Positions 1 to 9,393 of a stretch of 64,000 bases of DNA are shown one piece after another. This DNA is from Bacteroidota bacterium (lineage in GTDB: Bacteria; Bacteroidota; Bacteroidia; Flavobacteriales; Weeksellaceae), in contig JAEWOD010000016.1 in the NCBI GenBank assembly GCA_023461035.1, positions 124,001 through 188,000 of the forward strand, read 5' to 3'. Below the pieces are notes generated by a model. It searched no databases. It worked only from the letters and a program-made list of their open reading frames with translations, and was not told the origin of the DNA. Both the position numbers and the translations under genes were made by a program. Position 1 is the stretch's first letter. Every line of letters begins with the position of its first letter.

Positions 1-272
1 CCGTCGATAAGGATCTCCATGACTTCGATGTTGATCAATAAAAAACCGATGTAAACAAATCCATGCAAAATGGCAGGAATGGGACGAACACCCATTTTTC
101 CTTGTCCGAGCGCTACCCGGAAAACTGTTTTCCAACGCTCAGCAGGACGGTCAAAACGGGTAATAGGTCTTCCCAATTTTATGTTCCGAATGAGTTTTTT
201 GACATTCCGGCTGAAAAACCAAACCGCAATGATCAAAAGAATGACAAAAATGATGTTGTCTATGTACTGCAT
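1..272 (-). CDS. (Fe-S)-binding oxidoreductase, N-terminal part only
   Basis: Partial gene: the reverse strand reads from ATG at 272 to the window edge, giving about 90 residues, and the 3' end is outside. The peptide begins with one hydrophobic segment (residues 5-20) and continues with a basic stretch (IRNIKLGRPITRFDRPAERW) and a second hydrophobic part near residues 65-85. This matches the membrane-anchored N-terminus of flavobacterial heterodisulfide-reductase-like Fe-S oxidoreductases, which normally follow the mlaD-like gene. The cysteine clusters that would prove it lie beyond the edge. It starts 3 bp after the MlaD-like stop, so the two are co-transcribed. Family assignment is inference from the N-terminus and gene order. 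Confidence 0.6.
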   Translation of the reverse strand, partial: MQYIDNIIFVILLIIAVWFFSRNVKKLIRNIKLGRPITRFDRPAERWKTVFRVALGQGKMGVRPIPAILHGFVYIGFLLINIEVMEILID

Positions 273-275
273 AAA

Positions 276-1235
276 CTATTCTTCTTTGGGTGGCGCTTGC
301 TTTTTGCCAAAGATAGAAAATTGTACGTATCGGTTGGGATTATCCTTTAAATCAGCCAAAAGTTCGTCAAGGGTTTTGGAAGTTCGGGTAAGGTTATCAT
401 AGAGTTCACGATCGTTCATTATCGCTCCCAGAGTACCTTTGCTATTGTTAATGTTATCAAGAGTAGTATTTAACTTAATGGAAGCATCTTCAAAATTTTT
501 AATAATTTTTTCTAATTCTAAATTATTGAATTTCGTAGCAACCGTTCCAAATTTATCCATGGTCTGCTGGGCAGAGGTCAAAGTTGCTTTTAATTGTTCG
601 TTATTATTGGCAATCATTTTGTTCGCTTCATCAGAAGTTTGAGTCAATGACTGGGATGTATGTCCAAATGAAACCAAGGTAGCATCCAGACTTTTCAGCA
701 CTTGTTTGAGCGTTTGACGGTTTTCTTCATCCAGCACTTTGTCCACACTTCCCATCGTAGAATTAAATGTCACCAATAGCGAATCCAATTTTTGTTTGGT
801 CGGGCCTAATTCTTTTGAAAAAACATCTGTCAACGAAGATTTAACAGTTCCACGAAGCGTATCGCCGCTTTCAGCTTTTTGTCCTTTATAGTCCAATAAT
901 AATCGAACTTCCGAACCGGACATGAGTCCCGGTTCATAAATTTCGGCTTCAGTATTCTTTGAAAAATCTAAATTGCGATCCAACTTGATGGTTACCACAA
1001 AATAAATAGGGGTTACATTATCTATAATCTGGATCTCGTCCACACGACCTATTCGCAATCCATTTACAGTAACGGGTTTTGATGGAGCTAAACCACTTAC
1101 GTTTTCATATTTGATATAATAAGTATTTCCTCCTGCAAATAGATTTTTTCCTTTTAAAAAATTATATAGAGCATAGAAAGCTACCAATGTAACAATCACG
1201 ACAAACCCCGTTTTCACTTCTTTTGTGATTCTCAT
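276..1235 (-). CDS. MCE/MlaD family protein (lipid transport)
   Basis: 319 aa. One N-terminal transmembrane segment (residues 9-27) is followed by an MCE domain (about residues 38-115) carrying the typical GLAPSKPVTVNGLRIGRVDEI stretch, then a long Asn/Thr/Leu-rich helical tail (130-300). MCE proteins form periplasmic rings or tubes that carry phospholipids between inner and outer membrane. The tail here is the usual flavobacterial form. It sits 29 bp downstream of the amidase gene and 3 bp upstream of the Fe-S oxidoreductase gene on the same strand, so the three probably form one transcript. The lipid-transport role is known for the family; the specific substrate cannot be read from the sequence. 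Confidence 0.85.
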   Translation of the reverse strand: MRITKEVKTGFVVIVTLVAFYALYNFLKGKNLFAGGNTYYIKYENVSGLAPSKPVTVNGLRIGRVDEIQIIDNVTPIYFVVTIKLDRNLDFSKNTEAEIYEPGLMSGSEVRLLLDYKGQKAESGDTLRGTVKSSLTDVFSKELGPTKQKLDSLLVTFNSTMGSVDKVLDEENRQTLKQVLKSLDATLVSFGHTSQSLTQTSDEANKMIANNNEQLKATLTSAQQTMDKFGTVATKFNNLELEKIIKNFEDASIKLNTTLDNINNSKGTLGAIMNDRELYDNLTRTSKTLDELLADLKDNPNRYVQFSIFGKKQAPPKEE

Positions 1236-1264
1236 TTCTAAAAATTTTTCGCCAAAATTACGGA

Positions 1265-2581
1265 TTATTTTTTGGCCGATTCTTCAATTAACTTTTCGCC
1301 GTCAAAAGTGACAATAATAGCCGACTTAAATCCTTTGTCTTGCACCAATGTCAAATCCTTTTGAGCTTCTTCATAGGTTTTGGTAGAACCATAGAAATAC
1401 AAATGCATGTTTCCTTTTTTGACTCTCAATACATTTTTTAATCCTCCGAATTTATTATCACGGTCACGGTATTTTTTGTTGGAGGCCAAAAACTGAATGC
1501 GATAGTTCTGACTACCCTGTAATTTTTCATTGTTTACAAATTCAGCCACAAAAGCATCATTAAAACCTTTTCGTTTTACATAAGCCAATAGTTCGTCGCG
1601 TTCAGAAGCCAAATTGGTATTACCATAATAATATTTGAAAACATCGCCGGACTGTACCACTTCCACTCCGGTCAAACCGTTTAACTGTTTGGCACTTGGT
1701 CCGTATTTGTTTTTGGAAACCAAAATCTGAATTTTAAAGGTTTTTCCTACAACCGGTTTCTCTACTTCTTTTGGCTTTTCTTCTTCATCACCCGTCACAC
1801 CGTTTTTGCGGTCATATTCTTTTTTGAATTTTTCAAAAGCGGTAAATAAACCCTCTGCCGCTTTTTGTTTTCCCTGTTCTGAACCCAGGAAGTTACCTTC
1901 ATCCTGATTGGAAATAAATCCGAGTTCGACTAAAACCGCCGGCGAAGCATTGGTACGTAAAACGTGAAAATTACTTTGTTTCACCCCACGGCTGGAACGG
2001 CCGTTTTTTACAAATTCTTCTTCTACCAATCTTGCATAATTCAAACTTTGATCCTTATATGCTGAAAACATAATGTCAAATGCGATGACGGCTTCAGGGT
2101 CATTCGGATCAAATTTCTGGTATTTCTCCTGATTGTCCTCAAGTAAAATTACACTGTTTTCTCGTTTGGCAACATCCATGGTTTCGTCGCTCCGACCCAA
2201 TCCCATCACGAAAGTTTCCGTTCCGTAAGCACTTCGGTTGGATGCGGAATTACAGTGTACCGAAACAAATAAATTGGCATGATTATGATTGGCGATCTGG
2301 GTGCGTTCCCAGAGTTCCAAAAAGACATCTGTAGTCCGTGTATAGACAACTTTTACGTCTTTGTATTTCTTTTCTATCATCTTTCCGAAACGCGTGGCCA
2401 CATCCAGTACGATGTGTTTTTCATCTTCCACTACTCCTCTTGCTCCAGAATCCTTTCCACCGTGTCCGGCATCGATTACAATGGTAAAACTTTGCTTTTT
2501 TTGAGCTTGCAGGGGTATGCTCAGAAATACTATGAAAAGAAATGATATTAAAATTTGTTTGTTAATCCTTGATATTCTCAT
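1265..2581 (-). CDS. N-acetylmuramoyl-L-alanine amidase (Amidase_3)
   Basis: 438 aa with a signal peptide (residues 1-26, ending in PLQAQ). The zinc amidase domain spans about residues 32-250: the metal-binding motifs are visible as IDAGHGGKDSGARG (first His), VSVHCNS (second His), and VLVELGFISN with the catalytic Glu. The C-terminal half (about 285-430) has two related repeats with conserved QxxxSKNKYG / QFLASNKKYR starts and YYGxxxxxxE motifs; these look like SPOR-type peptidoglycan-binding modules. The enzyme cleaves the amide bond between MurNAc and the stem peptide in the periplasm, probably during division. It is divergent from lptD and first in an operon with mlaD. Confidence 0.9.
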   Translation of the reverse strand: MRISRINKQILISFLFIVFLSIPLQAQKKQSFTIVIDAGHGGKDSGARGVVEDEKHIVLDVATRFGKMIEKKYKDVKVVYTRTTDVFLELWERTQIANHNHANLFVSVHCNSASNRSAYGTETFVMGLGRSDETMDVAKRENSVILLEDNQEKYQKFDPNDPEAVIAFDIMFSAYKDQSLNYARLVEEEFVKNGRSSRGVKQSNFHVLRTNASPAVLVELGFISNQDEGNFLGSEQGKQKAAEGLFTAFEKFKKEYDRKNGVTGDEEEKPKEVEKPVVGKTFKIQILVSKNKYGPSAKQLNGLTGVEVVQSGDVFKYYYGNTNLASERDELLAYVKRKGFNDAFVAEFVNNEKLQGSQNYRIQFLASNKKYRDRDNKFGGLKNVLRVKKGNMHLYFYGSTKTYEEAQKDLTLVQDKGFKSAIIVTFDGEKLIEESAKK

Positions 2582-2623
2582 TATTCAGCCACAATTTTTG
2601 ATTACTTTTGACACGATTTAGCG

Positions 2624-2631
2624 CAAAAATA
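2624..2631 (-). promoter_or_regulatory. possible -7 box of the amidase operon
   Basis: On the minus strand this reads TATTTTTG, an exact TAnnTTTG. It lies about 43 bp upstream of the amidase start codon in the amidase/lptD divergent region. No clean -33 TTTG is visible at the right distance, so this is tentative. Confidence 0.35.
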
Positions 2632-2642
2632 AGTTTATTACT

Positions 2643-5240
2643 TTGCATAAAAGATTTTTTAAATATCTATTTGCATTATTTTTTCTACTGCTTTTCAACA
2701 GTAAGGCATTTTCGCAAGTCGAACCCGAGTCTCCGGGTAAGACCGATTCGGCCTTGACCGTTGTGGATACTATCAAAATTGATACCGTTCGGGAAGAACG
2801 GCTTGAAGATATTTTGGTTTATAATTCCGACGATCAGATTCATGAATGGCGAAAAAAAATGAGCTATCTGCTTCGGAATGCCATCGTGCAATATACCGAT
2901 ATGGAAATCCTTGCAGATTATATCGAAATCAATTGGGAGACCGGTGATGTATATGCAGACGGAAAAAGAGATTCGCTCGGGATCATTACAGAACCCACCA
3001 TTTTCAAACAAGGTGGTAAAGAATATGAACAGCATAGTTTTAAAATAAATTTTAAAACCAAAGTCGGTGTTGCTTATAATGTGCGGATAGTTGAAGGAGA
3101 AGGTGTCCTCATAGGTGATCGTGTCAAAAGAGCCAATGACAGCACCATGTATGTACGGGGAGCTGATTATACGACCGATACTTATTTTATCGAGAAAAAA
3201 ACAGACGACCCTGATTATGTACTCAGAACACAAACTGCAAAATACATAGACGGAAAAAACAAAGCAATGGTGACGGGTCCGATCAATATGCGTATTTATG
3301 ACGTCCCAACTCCGCTCACACTTCCGTTCGCTTATCTCCCGATGGGCGATACACGTTCTGCCGGGATCATCATTCCGTCTTTTGGGGAACGGAATGATGT
3401 CGGATTTTTCCTGGAAGGTTTAGGTTTTTATTTGCCGGTAGGCGAATATTTAGATCTCTCCATATTGGGAGATATTTATACGAAAGGAAGTTGGGGTGTA
3501 CGTGCTAATTCTACTTACAGGAAAAGATACAGATATAATGGTAGTTTCGGACTTGATTATCAAAACAGGATCACGGGCATAAAAGGATTGGATAATTATA
3601 CCAAAACCAAATTATATTCGTTAAACTGGAGACATTCCCAAGACCCAAAAGCCAATCCCAATTTGATTTTTAATGCCAGCATCAATTACCAAAGCTCGCG
3701 CTATTTCCGGGATGGGATCAATAATGGAAATATCATCAATGGAAATGTGTATCAGAACAACAGTAGTTCGTCTATTTCGGTGAATAAAACTTTCCCGAAC
3801 TCTCCTTTCAGTTTGGCAATGACGGCTTCCAATAATTCGAATTTCAATACCGGCGTCATGCAATTCATGTTGCCGCAATTGACATTTAATATGAGCCGTA
3901 TTTATCCGTTTGCGCCAAAAGTTGGAAGTAAAAAAGGATTGGTTAAAAATTTGGCCGTTGGTTATAATTTAAATATTGTCAACAGTATCAATACGACTGA
4001 GGAGGATTTGTTTACAAGCCGTATGTGGGATGAGGCTAAAAACGGAGCGCGTCACAGAGTGGATTTAAATACAGGTATGACACTTGGCTCCTATTTCCCG
4101 GTTACTTTCAATGCCGGATATGAAGAAACCTGGTATCTAAAAACCTTTGAAAAATATTATGATCCGATAGAAGAACAGGTTTCCGTATTGGATCAAAAGG
4201 GTTTTGATTCTTTCCGGACTTTTAATCTGGGAGCGAGTATTTCAACCAATTTATACGGAACTTATCTGGCGCCGGATGATAAAGATGCGTTGATCAAAGG
4301 AATACGGCACGTGATTTCGCCTACGGTCGGAGTAGGATACAGACCTGATTTCGGGACGGAGGAATGGGGTTACTATGATTATTACAGAGGTGCAGATGGT
4401 CGTAAGGTTTTATATTCGCGATTCGAGGGTGGTTATTACGGAGCGCCTCCGACGGGGAAAAATGCTTCTTTGAATTTCGGTTTGAGAAATAATCTGGAAA
4501 TGAAAGTCCGCTCCAAAACCGATTCGACAGGCTTTTCAAAAGTTAAAATATTTGAATATCTGGACATAACTTCTTCTTATAATATGGCGGTGGATGAATT
4601 TAATTGGTCGGACATCAATATTTCAGGTATGACCCGGTTATTCAATCAAAAATTAAATCTACAGTACCGCGCGACTTTCGATCCTTATAAAATTGTGTTT
4701 GAGGAAGGCGAGGAAATCGGTACGCCTATTAACGAATTCGGGGCATTCAGATTGAGCAGTTACAGTATCAATTTCGGATATAATTTTGACAATAAAACAT
4801 TTGGAGGCGGAAGCATTGACGATAAAAAATATAGTAAACGAGGGGAGGTTAGAAACGAGAATTTCTATTTTGATGATTATGACTATGCGCATTTTACGAT
4901 TCCATGGAAATTGGGGTTAAATTTCACGCATAATTATAACAGGGGAGATAGTCGTGAAGGCACGCATTCGACTGTTTTGGCGGTGAATGCTTCTGTTTCG
5001 CCTTCGCCTTTCTGGAGTTTGAGCACTTCTACTTCTTACGATTTCCGAACCAAAGAATTTTCACAAGCGCGAATTTCATTTAACCGTGATCTGAGAAGCT
5101 TTAATATTTCCTTTTCATGGGTTCCGTTTGGCCGATATAAAACCTGGGATTTCTTTATCGGAATCAAAGCCAATATCCTGAAAGATGCCGTGAAATATGA
5201 TCAGAATGCTTCTACACAATTAAGAAATGCCAATTTCTAG
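2643..5240 (+). CDS. lptD: LPS-assembly outer membrane protein LptD-like
   Basis: 865 aa. Signal peptide at residues 1-25 (cleaved after FNSKAFSQ), then an OstA/LptA-like jellyroll part (about 60-220, with YADGKRDSLGIITEPTIF and related turns), then a long beta-barrel region rich in alternating aromatic residues that runs to the end. LptD inserts lipopolysaccharide into the outer leaflet. The start is TTG at 2643: the only other in-frame candidate is ATT at 2637, a stop lies at 2619, and the signal peptide would be lost with any later start. The length is shorter than some Bacteroidetes homologs but includes barrel and jellyroll. Convergent with the 5454 gene, sharing a terminator. Confidence 0.85.
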   Translation: MHKRFFKYLFALFFLLLFNSKAFSQVEPESPGKTDSALTVVDTIKIDTVREERLEDILVYNSDDQIHEWRKKMSYLLRNAIVQYTDMEILADYIEINWETGDVYADGKRDSLGIITEPTIFKQGGKEYEQHSFKINFKTKVGVAYNVRIVEGEGVLIGDRVKRANDSTMYVRGADYTTDTYFIEKKTDDPDYVLRTQTAKYIDGKNKAMVTGPINMRIYDVPTPLTLPFAYLPMGDTRSAGIIIPSFGERNDVGFFLEGLGFYLPVGEYLDLSILGDIYTKGSWGVRANSTYRKRYRYNGSFGLDYQNRITGIKGLDNYTKTKLYSLNWRHSQDPKANPNLIFNASINYQSSRYFRDGINNGNIINGNVYQNNSSSSISVNKTFPNSPFSLAMTASNNSNFNTGVMQFMLPQLTFNMSRIYPFAPKVGSKKGLVKNLAVGYNLNIVNSINTTEEDLFTSRMWDEAKNGARHRVDLNTGMTLGSYFPVTFNAGYEETWYLKTFEKYYDPIEEQVSVLDQKGFDSFRTFNLGASISTNLYGTYLAPDDKDALIKGIRHVISPTVGVGYRPDFGTEEWGYYDYYRGADGRKVLYSRFEGGYYGAPPTGKNASLNFGLRNNLEMKVRSKTDSTGFSKVKIFEYLDITSSYNMAVDEFNWSDINISGMTRLFNQKLNLQYRATFDPYKIVFEEGEEIGTPINEFGAFRLSSYSINFGYNFDNKTFGGGSIDDKKYSKRGEVRNENFYFDDYDYAHFTIPWKLGLNFTHNYNRGDSREGTHSTVLAVNASVSPSPFWSLSTSTSYDFRTKEFSQARISFNRDLRSFNISFSWVPFGRYKTWDFFIGIKANILKDAVKYDQNASTQLRNANF

Positions 5241-5321
5241 GACTTCGAAATCAGACTTTAGACAACTAAAAATTACTAATTAACCACATTAAGATTTGCT
5301 TAGATTAATCCTAATATTCTT

Positions 5322-5340
5322 AGAGCCTGTTTAAATTTTA
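5322..5340. repeat. single copy of the AGAGCCTGTTTAAATTT repeat end
   Basis: AGAGCCTGTTTAAATTTTA is the same left-end motif as in the inverted-repeat elements at 20599-20673 and 21550-21592. No matching right end is visible before the next gene, so this is a half copy. Confidence 0.5.
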
Positions 5341-5406
5341 TTTTAATCATTACAAACGTTAAATAGGTTGATATAAACAATTTTATGTCGAACTAACGTT
5401 AAATAA

Positions 5407-5436
5407 AAAAGCCGGAACGTTTCAATTCCGGCTTTT
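5407..5436. terminator. bidirectional rho-independent terminator
   Basis: AAAAGCCGGAA / TTCCGGCTTTT stem with an 8-nt loop, A-run on the left and T-run on the right. It lies between the convergent lptD gene and the repeat lipoprotein gene and can serve both. Confidence 0.85.
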
Positions 5437-5453
5437 CCATGATTATAACAAAG

Positions 5454-6773
5454 TTATTTGAGTTTTATAATCAACAAATCATCCAAACCTTTATTGGCTG
5501 AGATATCGCCATTGCTGCTAGCAGAATTCCCAACTGCCACTATGGTATTGTCCGGTTTTTGAATTGCATCATACGCAAAATCCAATTGAGAACCGCCTAC
5601 CGATTTATGCCATAGCAAATCGCCGTTTGCATCGGTTTTTAAAATCCAGGCATCATTGGAACCTTGATTGGAACCTACATCACCATCTGCACTTTTTGAG
5701 CTTCCCGAAACCAAATAGCCGTTGTCAGAAGTTCTCATCACAGAACGTCCCACATCAAATCCGCTTCCGCCATAAACTTTACTCCAAAGGATTTCTCCAT
5801 TTGGACTCATTTTGATCATCCATAAATCGGCAGAACCGTTATTTTCCGGCACATCCTGGTCACTGCTTCTCGTATCGCCAATGATGATAAAATTTCCATC
5901 GCCTGAATCTGTTATACCTCTTGCCTCGTCTATTCCTGCTCCACCGAAATTTTTAGTCCAAACCAATTCACCGTTTTGATCAATTTTGATGACCCAGAAA
6001 TCATAGGTTCCTTTGTTGTTAAACCATTCTACTTCATAACTATCAGACGAACCGACTATGATGTATCCATGATCTTCAGTTTGAATGGCACCATAAGCCG
6101 TGTCCGTAAAATACCCTCCATAATGGCGGCTCCATTCTTTATTTCCCTGGGCATCCAGTTTAATCATCCAATAATTTCCACCAGGATGTTTTAGTGCTGT
6201 ATTTCCTTCTCCACCCGATGCAAAGGCATCCAAAACGCCGGTCAATAAATAACCTCCGTCATGTGTAAGTGTCAGTACCGTCCCGGCATCACCACCAACA
6301 TATCCATACGATTTTTCCCAAAGCAAATTACCTTCTGCATCCAATTTGGCAATCCAATAATCAGACATACCCGCATTTTCACTAACGTCACCGTCACTGC
6401 TTTGGCTGTAACCTAAAATGGCATAACCGCCATCTGCAGATTGAACCAAATCAAACCCATGGTCATTTTGGCTGCCGCCATAGGTTCTGCTCCACTGGAT
6501 ACTGTCTTGGCTATCAAATTTAATCAGCCAGAAATCATAACTCTCATTATTTTTATCGGTGATATCTCCATCCATGCTTTGGGTGGATCCCAAAATGGCA
6601 TAACCTCCATCCATCGTATTGATGATGGCTTTTGCATCATCATTTTTCGAACCGCCCAGTGTTTGGGTAAAATCGATTTCGTTTTGAAAATTGTCACCAC
6701 CAGATGAACCGTCATCATTGGAACAACTCCAAATCACCAATCCCGGTAACAATAATTTTAAAAATAATTTCAT
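5454..6773 (-). CDS. lipoprotein with delta-60-type beta repeats
   Basis: About 439 aa from ATG at 6773. This start gives a clean lipoprotein signal (MKLFLKLLLPGLVIWSC, then NDDGSSGG); an earlier in-frame ATG at 6803 would run into the upstream gene. The mature protein is made of about seven repeats of some 55 residues with the pattern DGGYxxxGxxxSxDGD, WxxKxDxxGxxxWxxxYGGSxxD. Such repeats probably fold as a beta propeller or related sheet. It is probably surface or periplasmic. It is last in the operon with the T9SS choice-of-anchor-B protein (19 bp upstream), the MbnH-like peroxidase and the MbnP-like lipoprotein. Its exact function is not known; the context suggests metal-related or extracellular scaffolding. 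Confidence 0.75.
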   Translation of the reverse strand: MKLFLKLLLPGLVIWSCSNDDGSSGGDNFQNEIDFTQTLGGSKNDDAKAIINTMDGGYAILGSTQSMDGDITDKNNESYDFWLIKFDSQDSIQWSRTYGGSQNDHGFDLVQSADGGYAILGYSQSSDGDVSENAGMSDYWIAKLDAEGNLLWEKSYGYVGGDAGTVLTLTHDGGYLLTGVLDAFASGGEGNTALKHPGGNYWMIKLDAQGNKEWSRHYGGYFTDTAYGAIQTEDHGYIIVGSSDSYEVEWFNNKGTYDFWVIKIDQNGELVWTKNFGGAGIDEARGITDSGDGNFIIIGDTRSSDQDVPENNGSADLWMIKMSPNGEILWSKVYGGSGFDVGRSVMRTSDNGYLVSGSSKSADGDVGSNQGSNDAWILKTDANGDLLWHKSVGGSQLDFAYDAIQKPDNTIVAVGNSASSNGDISANKGLDDLLIIKLK

Positions 6774-6792
6774 TTTTTTTTGTTTTTGTCCA

Positions 6793-8247
6793 TTAGCGAA
6801 CAATCAATTTTTTGGTAACCAAATCATTGACCTTTACTACGTAAATCCCCTTGGCCAAATTATTTACAGGCAAAGTGAATTCTTTTTGGCTCAATTGGTT
6901 TTGGGAAAATAATTCCTGCCCCAAAAGACTGTAAACTTTTACACTTTCAATTTGTGAATTTTTACCGGCTATAATTTTTGCAAATGTATTTGCCGGATTA
7001 GGGTAAATGCTGAAGCTTCCCACATTCATATCTCCGATACCCATCGTTCCGTCACTTGGACGAACCAAAAAGTATCCTCTCGAAATATCGCTGATGACGA
7101 TATTTCCACTTTCAAAATAAGGATAAACACTCCAAGCTCCGTCAAAATCGGCCACATTATTTGGAGGATAAGTATCAAAATATCCGATTTCCTCCATGGC
7201 ATTATTTGGATTTTCGATGTCGGTAATGTCTACGACACGTAATCCGGCTGTGTAGTTGGCCAAATAAAATTTGTCTCCCAATACATATCCGTTGTGGTCT
7301 ATGGCCTCAGTCGGACCATAATACTCATTGTGCACTTGCGGATTGTCCAAATCCTGAACATCAAAAACGATGGTTCTTGTATTAATTCCGAAACTCTGCT
7401 CATCCAATTCATCTCCCAACAGCAAATAATTCAAGTCCTCTGTAAGCCAGCATTGGTGCGTATATCCCGGGCTATCGTAATCTATCTCAGATATCAGTAC
7501 AGGATTGTTTTTATTGGTAACATCTACAAATACTACTTTATTATTGCTCCCGAAACTCCCGTTACTTCCTATATATATTTCACGGCCTGTATAATCTGAA
7601 TCCGGCCCGTTATAAGTTACCACTTGGGCATCATGGGTATAACCACTGCTGGAATAGCCACCTGCACTTACGGGATTTAAAGGATTGGAAATATCAACAA
7701 ACACCGGACCTCCCGCTAATTCGTCACATCCCACCAAATAGGCATAGGGTTGTGAGGGATTGATGACTATGTTATGGCAGCTTCCAACACCACCATAGTG
7801 TGCATCGGTATCAAAAATAACCGGCGGATTTGAGACGCTTCGTAACCTCGTTAAATCAAATACCTGCATTCCATGGTTATCTGCTGCGTCAGCAACAATA
7901 AATGCGTAGTTTCCATGAACTTTAATGTCTCTCCAGATGCTGGAAAAAGTTTCGGTCGGAACACGTCCTAAAAAAATCGGGTTAATCGGATCTGAAATAT
8001 CAATAAATGCAGTACCATTTGAAAGTCCTACAATTGCATATTCCTTTCCTGAATCCGGGTCAGTCCATCCCCAGCTGTCGTTTCCTCTTTCCTGTTGGCT
8101 TCCTGCCAATGTGGAAATAGAAATATGGGAAAGCAAATCATATCCATCACAAGGATATCCCCCTGCAAATCCATTCTCACAAGGAGTTTGTCCTGTAAGG
8201 TTGACAGAAAGTACTCCTAACGTAAACAGTAAAAATATTTTTTTCAT
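6793..8247 (-). CDS. choice-of-anchor B family protein with T9SS sorting domain
   Basis: 484 aa. Signal peptide at residues 1-19 (LGVLSVNLTGQ). The body has repeated LVIVD-like units (VDISNPLNPV, VFDLTRLRS, VVDITDIENP) typical of the choice-of-anchor-B family, and begins with the conserved cysteines in CENGFAGGYPCDGYD. The last 75 residues are a type A type IX secretion sorting domain (YPNPAN at the start, KGIYVVKV and KKLIVR at the end), so the protein should cross the outer membrane through the T9SS. It is third in the MbnP-MbnH operon. Its role is unknown; the repeats probably form a beta propeller. Confidence 0.85.
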   Translation of the reverse strand: MKKIFLLFTLGVLSVNLTGQTPCENGFAGGYPCDGYDLLSHISISTLAGSQQERGNDSWGWTDPDSGKEYAIVGLSNGTAFIDISDPINPIFLGRVPTETFSSIWRDIKVHGNYAFIVADAADNHGMQVFDLTRLRSVSNPPVIFDTDAHYGGVGSCHNIVINPSQPYAYLVGCDELAGGPVFVDISNPLNPVSAGGYSSSGYTHDAQVVTYNGPDSDYTGREIYIGSNGSFGSNNKVVFVDVTNKNNPVLISEIDYDSPGYTHQCWLTEDLNYLLLGDELDEQSFGINTRTIVFDVQDLDNPQVHNEYYGPTEAIDHNGYVLGDKFYLANYTAGLRVVDITDIENPNNAMEEIGYFDTYPPNNVADFDGAWSVYPYFESGNIVISDISRGYFLVRPSDGTMGIGDMNVGSFSIYPNPANTFAKIIAGKNSQIESVKVYSLLGQELFSQNQLSQKEFTLPVNNLAKGIYVVKVNDLVTKKLIVR

Positions 8248-8325
8248 TTTTATATGTGTTAATTATTTTTTTAAGCGGTGAAAGGTAGTGAACTTCAAAT
8301 AATTATACAATTTAAATTAAAGAAG

Positions 8326-9384
8326 TCAAAATTCTGAAAACTCAGGATTGGTTATAAACTCTTCATCTGTCAAAGTTGTAAGAAATTGTATTAAATCCTG
8401 CTTCTCTTGTTCTGTCAATGGGATTCCCAATATGTCCCCGTTTCTAAGTAATGGATCCAAACGCGGGTTATCCTCTACTCCATCCGAATAAAAATCCAAA
8501 ACTGCCTGAAGGGAAAGAAATCGGCCATCATGCATATAAGGAGACGTAATGGCTACATTTCTTAAACTTGGCACCCTGAACTTCATGGAATCTTCAGGAT
8601 TTTGGGTTACCCTGAAAAGTCCCGCATCGCCCAGTTGTTCATTAAAAAACAAACCGGTATTCCTGAAAGATTCGTCTGTTTGAAGTGCTCCGCTATGACA
8701 AGCACTACATTTTTGGTCAAAAATAATTCTTCCGTTATTTTCAGATTCGGTCAAAGTTACTTGACCTTTTTTGTATTGATCAAATTTGGATTGGTCGGAA
8801 ACCATGGTCGCCAAAAATTGACCCAAAGCCATTAAGATTCTATCGCCATTGATTTGTTCATCTCCATAGGCCGCACGAAACATATCTCTGTATTCTTCCA
8901 CTTCGTTCAATTTTTGTATGATATCCGGAAAATTGGAATCCATTTCTTCAAATGCGGTAATCGGGCTGATAGGTTGATCATTTAGTTCGTGAATCACACC
9001 ATCCCACATAAACCGGTTTAAAAAAGCCAGATTTTGAAGCGGCGGGGCATTTCGGATACCCATTCGGTCATATATCCCGTGACTGATGCTATGTCCATGA
9101 TGCGTAAATGCAAATTCCTGAATGTGACAAAATCCACAAGAAATCGCATTGTTTCCGGACAATTTCCCTTCGTAAAACAATTTTTTACCCAGTGCAATTT
9201 TATTTTTGGTCAATGGGGTTGTTTCATAGGTGAACTCAGGAAAATAATTGGGAAAAAACAGGGTCACAACCTCATCCACCGGTGCTCCGGGTTCCGGGTC
9301 TTCTTCACATGAAAGAACCAGGAATAAACAAAAAATGCTTATCCACCCAAAAATGCTTTTATTAAAAAATGCATCGGGTTTCAT
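8326..9384 (-). CDS. di-heme cytochrome c peroxidase family protein, MbnH-like
   Basis: 352 aa lipoprotein (lipobox LVLSC at residues 22-26). Two c-type heme motifs are visible: CGFCH at 83-87 and CSACH at 226-230; HHGHSISHG and MHDGRF supply further typical family positions. It belongs to the CcpA/MauG superfamily. Because an MbnP-like gene lies 9 bp upstream, MbnH is the best family guess: MbnH oxidises a tryptophan of its partner MbnP to kynurenine. An ordinary periplasmic cytochrome c peroxidase is the alternative. Role in this organism is inferred from pairing, not shown. Confidence 0.8.
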   Translation of the reverse strand: MKPDAFFNKSIFGWISIFCLFLVLSCEEDPEPGAPVDEVVTLFFPNYFPEFTYETTPLTKNKIALGKKLFYEGKLSGNNAISCGFCHIQEFAFTHHGHSISHGIYDRMGIRNAPPLQNLAFLNRFMWDGVIHELNDQPISPITAFEEMDSNFPDIIQKLNEVEEYRDMFRAAYGDEQINGDRILMALGQFLATMVSDQSKFDQYKKGQVTLTESENNGRIIFDQKCSACHSGALQTDESFRNTGLFFNEQLGDAGLFRVTQNPEDSMKFRVPSLRNVAITSPYMHDGRFLSLQAVLDFYSDGVEDNPRLDPLLRNGDILGIPLTEQEKQDLIQFLTTLTDEEFITNPEFSEF

Positions 9385-9393
9385 CTATTTTTT

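Noticed and set aside
439..642. Plus-strand ORF opposite the MlaD-like gene
   Set aside because: It is antisense to a well-supported gene and lacks a ribosome site or family features.
4659..4892. Minus-strand ORF inside lptD
   Set aside because: Antisense to a continuous outer-membrane protein frame; no domain.
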